Of a stretch of 64,000 bases of DNA, positions 33,884 through 43,333 are shown piece by piece. Source of the stretch: Parvibaculum sedimenti (lineage in GTDB: Bacteria > Pseudomonadota > Alphaproteobacteria > Parvibaculales > Parvibaculaceae); contig NZ_WESC01000004.1 of NCBI RefSeq assembly GCF_009184905.1, positions 186,001 through 250,000 on the forward strand. Reading direction: 5' to 3'. Position 1 is the first letter of the stretch. Every line of letters begins with the position of its first letter. A program made the translations under genes and the position numbers. The notes beneath the pieces were generated by a model. The model was not told the DNA's origin, did not search any database, and was given only the letters and a program-made list of their open reading frames with translations.

Positions 33884-34884
33884 TCCAGTCCCTCCTTCAG
33901 CGTATCCGCCGCGAAGAGATAAACCTCGCTGCAGAAATCGCAGGTCACCTCGATGGTGCCGTTCTGTGCCATCTCGTCGATCTCCGCCACGCCGAAGGAG
34001 CGGAGCACATCGGTCATCTTCTCGCGCGAGCAATGACAGCCGAATGCAACGTCAGCGGGCTCGAAGGCGCGCACTCCATCTTCATGAAAGAGGCGATAGA
34101 GAAGCTCCGTCGGCGCAAGCGCCGGATCGAGCAATTCGTGATCCTCAACCGTGCCGAGCAGGATCGAGGCGCGGTTCCAGTTCTCTTCCTCGTCGGTGAA
34201 CGGCCTTGCGTCCTCCGCGTCGCGATGGCCGGTGAGGCCGCCATCGCGGGCGATATGCTGGATCATGATCGCGCCGGCGCGCCATGACGTGCCACCATGG
34301 CCAGCCGCGTCGCGCTGGAAAAGCGGCCCTGCCGCGAGGCGGATGCGCGTCGCGATCTGTTCGGAACTCGCGAAATACTCATGCGCGGCTTCGGATAGGC
34401 CCTTGTTGCCCAGAGCGACGATGCCCTGATAGCGTTCCATGTCCGCGCCCTGGTCGATCGTCATGGCAAGATGGCCCTCGCCCAGAAGATCGGGCGTGGA
34501 AGTGTGGCCCGATGCAAGATATTGGGCGAGACGTTCCTCATCCATCAGCGCATAGCCGCGAAGCTGACCGAAGCTCCGATCCTCATCCGCCGTCCAGTAA
34601 TCCGCGACGAGCATGCTTACGGGGCCGTTGCCGTTGGTCTGCAGCGTGAAGCGTCCCTTGAACTTCAGCGCCGAGCCGATCATGGCGGTGAGCGCGAGCG
34701 CTTCACCCAGCATGCGCGAAACGGGTTCGGGATAGTTGTGGCGCGTCAGCACCTGATCGACCAGCGGCCCGAGCCGGATCACGCGCCCGCGTATGCCGAG
34801 CCCCTCGATCTGGAAAGGCAGCACAAGATCGTCGCGATGAGCCACAAGACGATCGGTCAGGGAGCGCAGCTCCATGTCACTCAT
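33880..34884 (-). CDS. hslO: Redox-regulated chaperone Hsp33
   Basis: A 334-residue Hsp33. The N-terminal substrate-binding domain includes EALALTAMIGSALKFKGRFTLQ (61-82 region) and GHLAMTID (137-144). The zinc/redox switch at the C terminus is complete: Cys283-x-Cys285 (GCHC) and Cys315-x2-Cys318 (CDFC). Under oxidative stress these cysteines form disulfides and the protein becomes an active holdase. It follows argF by 10 bases on the same strand, an argF-hslO arrangement common in alphaproteobacteria. Confidence 0.92.
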   Translation of the reverse strand: MSDMELRSLTDRLVAHRDDLVLPFQIEGLGIRGRVIRLGPLVDQVLTRHNYPEPVSRMLGEALALTAMIGSALKFKGRFTLQTNGNGPVSMLVADYWTADEDRSFGQLRGYALMDEERLAQYLASGHTSTPDLLGEGHLAMTIDQGADMERYQGIVALGNKGLSEAAHEYFASSEQIATRIRLAAGPLFQRDAAGHGGTSWRAGAIMIQHIARDGGLTGHRDAEDARPFTDEEENWNRASILLGTVEDHELLDPALAPTELLYRLFHEDGVRAFEPADVAFGCHCSREKMTDVLRSFGVAEIDEMAQNGTIEVTCDFCSEVYLFAADTLKEGLE

Positions 34885-34894
34885 TGAAAATTAC

Positions 34895-35836
34895 TCAAGA
34901 AAAACACCATGCCAACACGCCCTTCTGCGCGTGGAGCCTGTTTTCCGCTTCATCCCACACGACCGATTGAGGCCCATCGATCACATCCGCCGTCATTTCC
35001 TCACCGCGATGCGCCGGCAGGCAATGCATGAAGATCGCGTCCTTGCCCGCTGCCGCCATCAGCCGCTCGTTCACCTGATAGGGTGCAAGCAAATTGTGGC
35101 GATGTCGTGCCTTTTCCTCGGGCGTTCCCATCGAAACCCAGGTGTCGGTGGTTACGCAATCGACGCCCTTCACCGCTTCGAAGGGATCAGTGGTGGTGAC
35201 GATCTTCGCGCCCTTCGCCCGCGCCCAGGCCAAGGCGCCTGCATCGGGGAAAAGCTCCGGCGGACAGGCGAGCCGCAACTCGAAATCGAGCTGGGTGGCC
35301 GCGTGGATCCACGAAGTCACCATATTGTTGCCGTCGCCGACCCAGGCAACGGTGCGGCCCTTGATCGGCCCCTTATGCTCCTCGAAGGTCAGCACATCCG
35401 CCATGAGCTGGCAGGGATGCGACTTGTCGGTAAGGCCGTTGATGACGGGCACACTCGCATATTCGGCGAGATCCGTCAGATGCTTGTGGTCCGTCGTGCG
35501 GATCATGATCGCATCGACATAGCGCGACAAAACCCGCGCCGTGTCGGCGATGGTCTCTCCGCGGCCGAGCTGCGTGTCATTGCCGTTGAGGAGCAACGTC
35601 TCGCCGCCCAGCTGGCGCATGGCCACGTCGAAGGAAACGCGTGTGCGGGTCGAGGGCTTCTCGAAGAGCATGGCGAGAAGCTTGCCCTTCAAGGGGCTGT
35701 CCATATCGGGCTCGGCCTGCGGCTTGCCCTTGCGCAAGGCCTTCCGCGCCTTCGCGCCGTCGAGGATGGAGCGCAGTTCCACGGGCTCGACAAGGTCGAG
35801 ATCGAGGAAATCCCTGTGGGTCTTCAGCGCGTTCAT
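34895..35836 (-). CDS. argF: Ornithine carbamoyltransferase
   Basis: A 313-residue enzyme that makes citrulline from ornithine and carbamoyl phosphate. The carbamoyl phosphate site STRTR is at 62-66, HPCQ begins at His140, and the ornithine-binding [10 protein letters not shown] is near 274-283. DTWVSMG of the 230 loop is also present. Length is typical. The gene overlaps the end of argD by 4 bases and is probably translated from the same mRNA. Confidence 0.94.
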   Translation of the reverse strand: MNALKTHRDFLDLDLVEPVELRSILDGAKARKALRKGKPQAEPDMDSPLKGKLLAMLFEKPSTRTRVSFDVAMRQLGGETLLLNGNDTQLGRGETIADTARVLSRYVDAIMIRTTDHKHLTDLAEYASVPVINGLTDKSHPCQLMADVLTFEEHKGPIKGRTVAWVGDGNNMVTSWIHAATQLDFELRLACPPELFPDAGALAWARAKGAKIVTTTDPFEAVKGVDCVTTDTWVSMGTPEEKARHRHNLLAPYQVNERLMAAAGKDAIFMHCLPAHRGEEMTADVIDGPQSVVWDEAENRLHAQKGVLAWCFS

Positions 35837-37047
35837 TGCGCACCTCCCGCCGCCTTGGCGGATGTTTGCGCCAGCTCCGCTTCGAGGGCCGTGCAGGCCC
35901 GGTCTAGGGCTTCCAGCGCTTCGTCGAGGTGGCTCTCGTCAATAATGAGCGGCGGCAGAAGCCGCACGACATTGTCGCCTGCGCCCACCGTCAGCAGATG
36001 TTCCTTGCGCAGCGCCTGAACGAGGTCGCTATTGGTGATGCGGCATTTGAGCCCCAGCATCAGCGCCTCGCCGCGCACTTCCTCAATGATCGACGGATGC
36101 TGGTCGACGAGCCCGGCGAGCTTCTGCTTGAGCTTCACACCGATCGACCGCACATGGGCAAGGAAGTCTTCCTGCATCATCATGGAGACGGCGGCGTCAG
36201 CCACCGCCATGGCCAGCGGGTTGCCGCCATAGGTCGAGCCATGCGTGCCGACCGTCATGCCACGCGCCGCATTCTCGGTCGCAAGACATGCGCCCACCGG
36301 GAAGCCGCCGCCCAACGCCTTTGCGACGCTCATGATGTCCGGCGTCACGCCTGCAAGTTCATGTGCAAAAAGCTTGCCCGTGCGGCCAAAGCCCGTCTGC
36401 ACTTCGTCGAGGACAAGCAGAATGCCCGCCTCATCGCAAAGCGCCCGGATCTTGCGCAGGTCTTCATTCGGCAGCACGCGAATGCCGCCTTCGCCCTGGA
36501 TCGGCTCTATGAGAATGCCAGCCGTGGCCGAAGTGATTGCCTTTTCCAGCGCCTTCATGTCGCCGAAGGGCAGATGCACGAAGCCCGGCATGTCGGGGCC
36601 GAAGCCTTCGAGATACTTCTTGTTGCCGCCCGCCGCGATGGTCGCGAGCGTACGTCCGTGGAATGCGCCTTCGAAGGTGATGAGTTCATTGCGCTCCGGC
36701 GCGCCGCCGACGAAATGATAGCGCCGCGCCATCTTGATCGCGCATTCGAGCGCTTCCGCACCCGAATTGGTGAAGAAGACGGTATCGGCGAAGGTCGCAT
36801 CGACGAGCTTGCGCGCGAGTTTTTCCTGTCCCGGAATCTTGTAGATGTTCGAGACGTGCCAGACCTTCTGCGCCTGTTCGGTCAGCGCGCTTACAAGCGC
36901 GGGATGGGCATGGCCGAGCGCGTTCACCGCGATGCCGGCGCCGAAGTCGAGATAGCGCTCGCCCGATGCGGTGAAGAGATAAGGTCCCTCGCCTCTCTCG
37001 AATTCGAGGTCGGCCCGCGCATAGGTCGGCAACACTGGGGTAATCAA
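35833..37047 (-). CDS. argD: Acetylornithine aminotransferase
   Basis: A 404-residue class III PLP aminotransferase. [17 protein letters not shown] (92-108), [12 protein letters not shown] (213-224) and the PLP lysine Lys243 (SVAKALGGG) are present. ArgD interconverts N-acetylglutamate semialdehyde and N-acetylornithine, and often also acts in lysine biosynthesis. The start is TTG at 37047 with AAGGACC upstream; no in-frame ATG is available nearby. argD, argF, hslO and the lipoprotein gene are linked by overlaps or very short gaps. Confidence 0.92.
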   Translation of the reverse strand: MITPVLPTYARADLEFERGEGPYLFTASGERYLDFGAGIAVNALGHAHPALVSALTEQAQKVWHVSNIYKIPGQEKLARKLVDATFADTVFFTNSGAEALECAIKMARRYHFVGGAPERNELITFEGAFHGRTLATIAAGGNKKYLEGFGPDMPGFVHLPFGDMKALEKAITSATAGILIEPIQGEGGIRVLPNEDLRKIRALCDEAGILLVLDEVQTGFGRTGKLFAHELAGVTPDIMSVAKALGGGFPVGACLATENAARGMTVGTHGSTYGGNPLAMAVADAAVSMMMQEDFLAHVRSIGVKLKQKLAGLVDQHPSIIEEVRGEALMLGLKCRITNSDLVQALRKEHLLTVGAGDNVVRLLPPLIIDESHLDEALEALDRACTALEAELAQTSAKAAGGAQ

Positions 37048-37371
37048 GATCAGGTCCTTCTCAATATTCCTTGGGTCCCTTGATGCTCAATGAAACGGCT
37101 GTCTGAGCATCGCGGGCCGGGCGACGATCGGGAGTTCCGAACGACAAGCTGGTCTTCCTCCGCGACGCCCTCATGGCACCGCGGTTCTTCCAGTCAGCGT
37201 CGTCGTTTCCCGTTCAGGATCATTCGATCTGTCTCGCGCCCAATAGAAAAAGCCGCCTGAGAAGGGCGGCGATCCGAGAAGTGACGCAGTATTACGGAGG
37301 CAAAAGAGCCTGTCAAATCCGGCCCGCCGGGGGCTTTACCCCCGGCCAGGCTCAAAACCGGCCCGAAAGCC
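37048..37371. other. Intergenic region between argD and the ABC-2 permease
   Basis: About 320 bases with no convincing gene. It should contain the argD promoter (minus strand, near 37060-37150) and the terminator of the permease gene. A GC-rich hairpin with arms near 37325-37348 sits just after the permease stop. Short open frames here look like chance. Confidence 0.6.
37247..37270 (-). terminator. Rho-independent terminator downstream of the ABC-2 permease gene
   Basis: On the minus strand a 6-base GC stem (37265-37270 with 37252-37257), 7-base loop, and a run of five Ts (37247-37251). It follows the permease gene by about 100 bases. Confidence 0.75.
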
Positions 37372-38193
37372 TCACCCCTTGAGCCGGTAGCCTCGCCGGA
37401 ACAGCCGGTCGCTGACGATCCAGAGGACGGCATTGACCGCTATGGTCAGGATGACCCCGATCTGAACCGAGCCGTCAGCATGGCCGGTGAAGCCATAGCG
37501 GAAGCCGTCGATGAGGTAGAAAACCGGGTTCCAATGGGTGATCCGATGGGCGAAAGCCGGGAGCTGGTCCACCGAGTAAAAGGTGCCCGAGAGAAAGGTA
37601 AGCGGCAGGACGATGAAATTCGTCACCGCCTGAAGGTGGTCGAATTTCTCCGACCAGATGCCGCCGAGCATGCCCAGCAGCGACAGCATCAGCGAGGCGC
37701 CCACGGCGAAGAAGAGCACCGCCCATAGATGCGCGATGCCCATGTCGACGAAGGGAAACATGCCCGCCGCCGTCACCAGACCAACGACCACGCCACGGGT
37801 GACGCCGGCCATGGCGATGCCGAAATTGAGTTCGCCGGGCGAAAGCGGCGGCATCAATATGTCGACGATATTGCCCTGCACCTTCGAGATCAGCAGCGAC
37901 GAGGAGGTGTTGGCGAAAGCATTCTGGATCATGGTCATCATGATGAGACCCGGCGCCAGAAACTCGATGAAGGGCACGCCATGCACAGCGGGGCGCAAGG
38001 AGCCCACCGAAAGCGCGAAGATTGCCAGATAAAGCAGCGTCGTGATGACCGGCGCGACGATCGTCTGAGTCAGGACTTTCCAGAAGCGGCGGACTTCCTT
38101 CAGATAAAGCGTCCATGTGCCGAGCCAGTTCACCGCACCGAAGCGGCGCACACCGCTTTCGGGAAAAGCCCTCTCGCCGCTTGTGATGCTCAT
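37372..38193 (-). CDS. ABC-2 type transporter permease
   Basis: A 273-residue permease of the ABC-2 family (NodJ/YadH-like). The N-terminal cytoplasmic segment FGAVNWLGTWTLYLKEVRRFWK is followed by six membrane helices, including PFIEFLAPGLIMMTMIQNAF and the C-terminal LPLTFLSGTFYSVDQLP...NPVFYLIDGFRYGF characteristic of the family. Such proteins export polysaccharide or drugs with an ATPase partner. No ATP-binding gene is adjacent in the window, so the partner is encoded elsewhere. Start at 38193, with GGGCAGGGG upstream. Confidence 0.88.
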   Translation of the reverse strand: MSITSGERAFPESGVRRFGAVNWLGTWTLYLKEVRRFWKVLTQTIVAPVITTLLYLAIFALSVGSLRPAVHGVPFIEFLAPGLIMMTMIQNAFANTSSSLLISKVQGNIVDILMPPLSPGELNFGIAMAGVTRGVVVGLVTAAGMFPFVDMGIAHLWAVLFFAVGASLMLSLLGMLGGIWSEKFDHLQAVTNFIVLPLTFLSGTFYSVDQLPAFAHRITHWNPVFYLIDGFRYGFTGHADGSVQIGVILTIAVNAVLWIVSDRLFRRGYRLKG

Positions 38194-38497
38194 CCCCTGC
38201 CCCTCTCTTCGGTCCCGATGCATGGCAGACATGTAGGCTCTCGGCGCCAAAGGGGCAATGCCCGCCAAGCCTCGCTTTTCTGTGGATAAGGAACTCCATC
38301 CAGAACGGCGCGGTTGCGGAAAACCGGCTCTATCTTGTATATTTATTGTCAGGGCCTACGAAATCTAGTGCAGTTCTACGCGGGGGCCCTTGCGGTCGCT
38401 CACCCTCGCAATCGAGCGCCGCGTGAATGGGGCCTCGATCGGTTGTCCGCGACCCGCGGACGGGACTGAGCATCGAGGCGAGGGGAAGGTGATCCAA
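38194..38497. other. Divergent regulatory region between the permease gene and gcrA
   Basis: About 300 bases without a gene. A plausible forward promoter for gcrA lies around 38312-38345 (TTGCGG with a TATATT-like -10). No GANTC site was found in it by eye, although GcrA targets often use methylated GANTC. Confidence 0.4.
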
Positions 38498-39016
38498 ATG
38501 TGGACCGATGAACGCGTCGAAATGTTGAAGAAGCTGTGGTCGGACGGGCTGAGCGCCAGCCAGGTCGCCAAGCAGCTTGGTGGTGTTACGCGTAATGCCG
38601 TGATCGGCAAGGTGCATCGTCTGGGCCTTTCCGGCCGCGCGACGCCGAGCCGTCCGGCACGCCCCCGTCCGCAAACGACAGCACGGGCAATGGCGCCGCT
38701 GCGCGGCCGTCCGGACCCGCTGGTGGTGGAACGCCGCGCCGAGGAACTGCGGAGCGAAGCGCATATCGAACGCGCCGAAATCGCGCGGATCGAGGCGGAA
38801 GCGCTTGAGCCTGCCCAGCGGGCGACCGTGCTCACGCTGACCGAGCACACCTGCAAATGGCCGATCGGCGATCCGGGCCGTCCGGGTTTCCACTTCTGCG
38901 GCCGTGGCGCGGACTCCAGCTCCCCCTATTGCACGGAACATGCACGGCTCGCCTACCAGCCCGTGCAGCCCCGTCGCAATCGGGACCGCACCCGCAAGGA
39001 CTCCTACGCCATCTGA
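38498..39016 (+). CDS. gcrA: GcrA cell-cycle regulator
   Basis: A 172-residue GcrA family protein. The N-terminal helix-turn-helix is unmistakable (MWTDERVEMLKKLWSDGLSA, residues 1-20, then the QVAKQLGGVTRNAVIGKVHR recognition part). The middle is Ala/Arg/Pro-rich, and the C-terminal sigma70-contacting part contains CKWPIGDPG, FHFCGRG and YCTEHARLAY. GcrA works with CcrM DNA methylation in alphaproteobacteria to time cell-cycle genes. Start at 38498, preceded by AGGGGAAGG. A terminator follows the stop. Confidence 0.95.
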   Translation: MWTDERVEMLKKLWSDGLSASQVAKQLGGVTRNAVIGKVHRLGLSGRATPSRPARPRPQTTARAMAPLRGRPDPLVVERRAEELRSEAHIERAEIARIEAEALEPAQRATVLTLTEHTCKWPIGDPGRPGFHFCGRGADSSSPYCTEHARLAYQPVQPRRNRDRTRKDSYAI

Positions 39017-39037
39017 GCGTTGCGAGGCCCAATAAAG

Positions 39038-39072
39038 AACCGGCGCCCCGTTTTCGGGTACGCCGGTTTTTT
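39038..39072 (+). terminator. Rho-independent terminator after gcrA
   Basis: An 8-base stem (39038-39045 with 39061-39068), a 15-base loop and a T-run to 39072, 22 bases beyond the gcrA stop. It separates gcrA from the convergent phoB. Confidence 0.85.
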
Positions 39073-39095
39073 GTTGTCTGCGTGATAGCGAGGCC

Positions 39096-39848
39096 TCAGG
39101 CCCGGAACTGCTCGTCGAGCGAATAGCCTGCCGACCGGACCGTGCGGATCGGATCCTTCTCGTTCTTCTCGTTGAGCGCCTTGCGCAGGCGGCCGACATG
39201 GACGTCGACGGTGCGGGCCTCGACATAAACATCGGAGCCCCAGACCGCATCGAGAAGTTGCTCGCGGCTGAAGACGCGGCCCGGATGCTGGATCAGGTGA
39301 TCGAGAAGCCGGTACTCGGTGGGGCCGAGATGGACTTCGCGCTCGCCGCGGCGTACGCGATGCGCGGCGCGGTCGATGACGATATCGCCGAAAGTCACCA
39401 GATCGTCGGTAAGCGCCGGGCGGATGCGGCGCATCACAGCGCGGATCCGCGCCAGAAGCTCCGTCATCGAGAAGGGCTTCGTCACATAGTCGTCGGCGCC
39501 GGTGTCGAGGCCGCGAATGCGATCGGCCTCTTCGCCGCGCGCCGTGATCATGATGATCGGCAGGTTACGAGTCTCGGGGCGGCCACGCAGGCGGCGGCAC
39601 AGTTCGATGCCGGAAATGCCGGGCAGCATCCAGTCGAGAAGGACGAGATCGGGCGTCACCTCGCGGATGAGCATCGCCGCCTCTTCGCCATCGGCGGCAG
39701 CCACGACCTTGTAGCCTTCCTTGTCGAGGTTGTACTGGAGGAGCGTCGAGAGCGCCTCTTCATCCTCGACGATCATCACCGTCGGCCTCATGCGGCGCTC
39801 AAAACCGACTACCGACTGCTCGCGTTCCTCGATGACCGCCATATCCAT
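39096..39848 (-). CDS. phoB: Phosphate regulon response regulator PhoB
   Basis: A 250-residue OmpR-family regulator. The receiver domain has Glu28-Asp29 (IVEDEE), acceptor Asp72 (LLDWMLPG), Thr102 and Lys124 (VTKPF). The winged helix spans ~150-247, with GPTEYRLLDHLIQHPGRVFS and VDVHVGRLRKAL. PhoB activates phosphate-starvation genes from Pho boxes. phoU precedes it by 24 bases and phoR lies upstream of phoU on the same strand. Confidence 0.92.
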   Translation of the reverse strand: MDMAVIEEREQSVVGFERRMRPTVMIVEDEEALSTLLQYNLDKEGYKVVAAADGEEAAMLIREVTPDLVLLDWMLPGISGIELCRRLRGRPETRNLPIIMITARGEEADRIRGLDTGADDYVTKPFSMTELLARIRAVMRRIRPALTDDLVTFGDIVIDRAAHRVRRGEREVHLGPTEYRLLDHLIQHPGRVFSREQLLDAVWGSDVYVEARTVDVHVGRLRKALNEKNEKDPIRTVRSAGYSLDEQFRA

Positions 39849-39872
39849 CCGATCCTCGTCCTGATCCTGTCG

Positions 39873-40583
39873 TTAAGCTCCGACAGACGTAGAGCTTGTC
39901 TTGTCGCCCTTGGGTCTGTCATCGGCGACGGGGATGCCCGTCACCACATAGCGCACGGTCTCGGCGATGTTCGTCGCGTGGTCGCCGATACGCTCGATGT
40001 TCTTCGCAATGAACAAAAGATGGGCGCAGACGCCGATGGTCCGCGGATCTTCCATCATGTAGGTCAACAACTCGCGGAAGACCGAGTTGTACATTTCGTC
40101 GATTTCCTCGTCGCCGCGCCACACTTCCAGGGCGGCCTGGGCGTCGCGGTTTGAAAAGGCGTCAAGCACACTCTTGAGCTGGCCCTGGGCGAGACGGCCC
40201 ATACGGGCGATGCCCTGAATGAGGCGCACGGGCGTATCGAAGTCGCCCTGAATGACCAGGGCGCGCTTGGCGATGTTCTTGGCCAGATCGCCGATGCGCT
40301 CGAGGTCGGTCGAAATCTTGATGGCGGCGATCGCTTCGCGGAGGTCGGATGCCATGGGCTGGCGCAGCGCGATGACGCGCACCGCGCGCGCTTCGATCTC
40401 GGCTTCCAGCGTGTCGATTCGGCGATCTTCCTGCACGGTGCGTTCGGCAAGCTCGCTATCGCGGCGCGAGACGCTTTCGATGGCGCCTGCCAGCTGCGCT
40501 TCGGTCAGCCCACCCATCTGGGCGATGCTCGCGGTGATGCCGTCGAGCTCTTCCTGGAAGGACTTCACTGTGTGATCGGTCAC
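39873..40583 (-). CDS. phoU: Phosphate signalling protein PhoU
   Basis: A 236-residue protein made of two three-helix PhoU repeats (about 15-105 and 120-215). Each has the family signature E/D-x3-D and R-x-G-D (DLERIGDLAKNIAKRA near 92-107 and NIERIGDHATNIAE near 196-209). PhoU links the PstSCAB transporter to PhoR. Start is GTG at 40583 with a GAGGAG upstream; the longer frame extends into the promoter region. A Pho-box-like site lies 112 bases upstream. Confidence 0.92.
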   Translation of the reverse strand: MTDHTVKSFQEELDGITASIAQMGGLTEAQLAGAIESVSRRDSELAERTVQEDRRIDTLEAEIEARAVRVIALRQPMASDLREAIAAIKISTDLERIGDLAKNIAKRALVIQGDFDTPVRLIQGIARMGRLAQGQLKSVLDAFSNRDAQAALEVWRGDEEIDEMYNSVFRELLTYMMEDPRTIGVCAHLLFIAKNIERIGDHATNIAETVRYVVTGIPVADDRPKGDKTSSTSVGA

Positions 40584-40694
40584 GCCTCGTCTCCTCTTGC
40601 CCTCAAGCCGGCCCCGCGGCCGGTTTCCGCCCCGTCGCGCATCGTTATGCGGGGGCAAACTAATGCGCCGGTACAAATAGTACGTGACGCTTGG

Positions 40695-40712
40695 GTGTCA
40701 CTTTTATGACAT
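40695..40712 (-). promoter_or_regulatory. Candidate Pho box upstream of phoU-phoB
   Basis: An 18-base match, ATGTCATAAAAGTGACAC on the minus strand, to the Pho-box pattern of two seven-base half sites with an AT-rich 4-base spacer. First half site near-perfect, second matching in 5 of 7 positions. Suggests autoregulation of phoU-phoB. Confidence 0.55.
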
Positions 40713-40776
40713 AAGCCATTTTACCCCCGAAATCTGCGATCTGCCGAGTGGGTAGGCGCAAAATAAAGGGCAGGCC

Positions 40777-42135
40777 TCAGGCGGCGGGCTTGGCCTCGCC
40801 GGCGGCGGGAATCAGGACCGAAAACACGGTGCCCCTACCGACTTCGCTGTCGACCGCAAGCGTACCCTGATGACGGTTCACGATGTGCTTCACGATCGCG
40901 AGCCCCAGTCCCGTTCCGCCCTTGGCGCGGCTGGCTGCGGCGTCCACCCGGTAGAAGCGCTCGGTAAGGCGCGGCAGGTGTTCGCGGGCGATGCCGGGAC
41001 CGAAATCGCGGACGGTCAGCCGCACGACGGGCTTTCCGGCCTTGGCGTCAGGCGCGAGGTTGATCTCGACGCGCTTGCCTGAGCGGCCATAGCGCAGCGC
41101 ATTGTCGGCGAGGTTCTGCACCACCTGTCCAAGCTCGTCGCGATCGCCGCGCACCTTGGGCAGGTCCGGCGCCGCCGTAACGACGATTTCGACCGCATTT
41201 TGTGCCGCCAGCGGCATTAACCCGTCCGTCACATCGTTTACGACGCCGAGAAGATCGACCACGCTGTCGGGGCGGACATGCTCTCTCAACTCGATGCGCG
41301 ACAGCGACATAAGATCCTCGATCAGACGGCGCATGCGGCCCGCCTGATCCGACATGATTTCAAGGAACCGCTCCTGTGCCTGCGGATCGTCCTTCGCATG
41401 ACCTCGCAGCGTGTCGATGAAACCGGAAAGCGAGGCGAGCGGCGTCTTCAGCTCGTGGCTGGCATTGGCGATGAAATCGACGCGCATGGCCTCGACGCGG
41501 CGCATATCAGTCACGTCGCGCAGCAGCACCAGAACCGGGCGGTCGCGGCGGCGGCGCGCCGGATCGACGCCCGGCACCGCCGCTGCGGCCTCGGTATCGA
41601 TCGGCGAGATATAGGCATCGTAGTGGCGCTCGACCGGCACGGGAACGCTGTATTCGACGCTGCGCGCCGCGCCACCCCGCATCACCTCCTCGATCGCGGT
41701 GATGAGCGGCGCACTGCGGATGGCCGTCGCGACATGCTTACCGACGGGCGAGGGCCCCAGGATCGGCGTCGCCGCACGGTTGGCAAGCGCCACCCGCCCG
41801 GTACCGTCAAGAATAATGAGCGGATCGGGCAGTTCATTCAGGATGGTGAGGCCCGCTCCGGAGCCCAGCAGGGCGGCGGCTGAAAGCGGCTGTGTCGTCG
41901 CTGTCCGCATCATCGTCCCTCTTGCTTCGCCCGTGAGAATGCTCTGAAGGACCGCTACCCCGGCAAGTACGACGAAGGCAATGAGCGAGGACCACAGACC
42001 CAGCGCGCCCACGGAACCCAGAACGACGAAGACGATGGCCGCGGCGGCGATGAAGGTACGGGTGCTGTTCCAGCGTCCGGCGAATTCGCGCGCCTTCTCC
42101 CGCATCAGGTTCGCATCTCCGTCCGTGGTCGCCAT
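40777..42135 (-). CDS. phoR: Phosphate regulon sensor histidine kinase PhoR
   Basis: A 452-residue kinase. Two membrane helices lie at about 27-48 and 50-66, a PAS-like domain at 95-210, then the HisKA motif FIANASHELKTPL with His227 and the ATPase domain (NLADNALRYG, DFGPGIA, KGGTGLGLAIVKH). The short periplasmic loop and PAS layout are typical of PhoR. The gene lies 193 bases upstream of phoU. In most alphaproteobacteria pstSCAB sits between phoR and phoU; here it does not. Start set at 42135. Confidence 0.9.
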   Translation of the reverse strand: MATTDGDANLMREKAREFAGRWNSTRTFIAAAAIVFVVLGSVGALGLWSSLIAFVVLAGVAVLQSILTGEARGTMMRTATTQPLSAAALLGSGAGLTILNELPDPLIILDGTGRVALANRAATPILGPSPVGKHVATAIRSAPLITAIEEVMRGGAARSVEYSVPVPVERHYDAYISPIDTEAAAAVPGVDPARRRRDRPVLVLLRDVTDMRRVEAMRVDFIANASHELKTPLASLSGFIDTLRGHAKDDPQAQERFLEIMSDQAGRMRRLIEDLMSLSRIELREHVRPDSVVDLLGVVNDVTDGLMPLAAQNAVEIVVTAAPDLPKVRGDRDELGQVVQNLADNALRYGRSGKRVEINLAPDAKAGKPVVRLTVRDFGPGIAREHLPRLTERFYRVDAAASRAKGGTGLGLAIVKHIVNRHQGTLAVDSEVGRGTVFSVLIPAAGEAKPAA

Positions 42136-42424
42136 ATCTATTCGCCCGCCTCGTCTCGCCACACGCAACCCGACACCAGAATTCCGACTCAAGCGGCTCT
42201 GTTAGCATCTGAGTATGCCATTCGCGATGACAATACGATGAAACTCTTCAACCACCACGGCCTCTGAAATCCCTGTTTTCGGGCCCGGGGCCCGCCCGCT
42301 TCAAAAGCCAGCGCCGGGCGACAGCCCATTTCGCCATATTCGGGTTGATGACATTCGTCCGGTTTTCCGTAAATTCGATCCATTGGCGCGGTTCGCGCGG
42401 GTTCGCTTCGAGAGGCCATTTCAA

Positions 42425-43285
42425 ATGACCGATATCAAAGGCAAGACAGCGGTGATCACTGGCGCCGCCAGCGGCATTGGCCGGGCGACCGCCGTTGCGC
42501 TGGCACGGGAAGGCGCCCGCGTCGCCGCCGTCGACCTCGACCGGGCTGGCCTTGCGGAAACTGCATCGCGTATCGCCGCCATCGGAGGCGAGGTCACGAC
42601 CTATCTTATCGACGTCGCCTCGCGCGATGCCGTCTACGCCTTCGCGCACGAAGTGGAGAGCGCCTTCGGCGGCGCCGATATTGTCATCAACAATGCGGGC
42701 GTCGCCCAGGTCGCCACGGTCGAGGAACTTGCCTATGAGGACTTCGAATGGGTGATGAACATCGACTTCTGGGGCATGGTCTACGGCACCAAGGCCTTCC
42801 TGCCGCAACTTCGCGCCAAGGGCCAGGGCCACATCGTCAATGTGTCGAGCGTCTTCGGCCTTTTCGCCGTACCGACGCAGGCGGCCTATAATTCCGCCAA
42901 ATTCGCCGTGCGCGGCTTCACCGAGGCCTTGCGCCACGAGATGCGCGGCTCGGGCATCGCCGTTTCCTGCGTCCATCCAGGCGGCATCAAGACCAACATC
43001 ATGCGCAATGCGCGCTTCCTTCAGAGTGTGCAGACGACGGTGCGCGAAGAGGCTGCCACCGGCTTCGACAGGCTCGCCCGCACCACGCCCGAACGCGCCG
43101 CCGAGGTCATCATTTTCGGCATCAAGAAGAACAAGGGCCGCATCCTCATCGGCCCTGATGCGAAAGTTCTCGACATCATCCAGCGCCTCATGCCGGCGTC
43201 CTATGGGCGGATCCTCTTTCGTGGCCCCAACAACGGCGGCCTCGGCATGCTGACCAGCGGCGAGGCGCCCAAGACGACCGTCTGA
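42425..43285 (+). CDS. Short-chain dehydrogenase/reductase
   Basis: A 286-residue classical SDR. Cofactor motif GAASGIG (13-19), NNAG (89-92), catalytic Ser141 or 142, Tyr155 and Lys159 (YNSAK). Residues after ~190 form a longer substrate-capping region. Asp36 and Asp38 after the second strand (VDLDRAG) favour NAD(H) over NADP(H), by family rule. It reduces or oxidises an alcohol or ketone; the substrate is unknown. An alpha/beta hydrolase gene follows after 48 bases, suggesting a shared catabolic role. Confidence 0.88.
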   Translation: MTDIKGKTAVITGAASGIGRATAVALAREGARVAAVDLDRAGLAETASRIAAIGGEVTTYLIDVASRDAVYAFAHEVESAFGGADIVINNAGVAQVATVEELAYEDFEWVMNIDFWGMVYGTKAFLPQLRAKGQGHIVNVSSVFGLFAVPTQAAYNSAKFAVRGFTEALRHEMRGSGIAVSCVHPGGIKTNIMRNARFLQSVQTTVREEAATGFDRLARTTPERAAEVIIFGIKKNKGRILIGPDAKVLDIIQRLMPASYGRILFRGPNNGGLGMLTSGEAPKTTV

Positions 43286-43333
43286 GGCCCGGTTGGGTTT
43301 CCGCCCCCCGATGGACTAATCTGTCGCAAAGAA

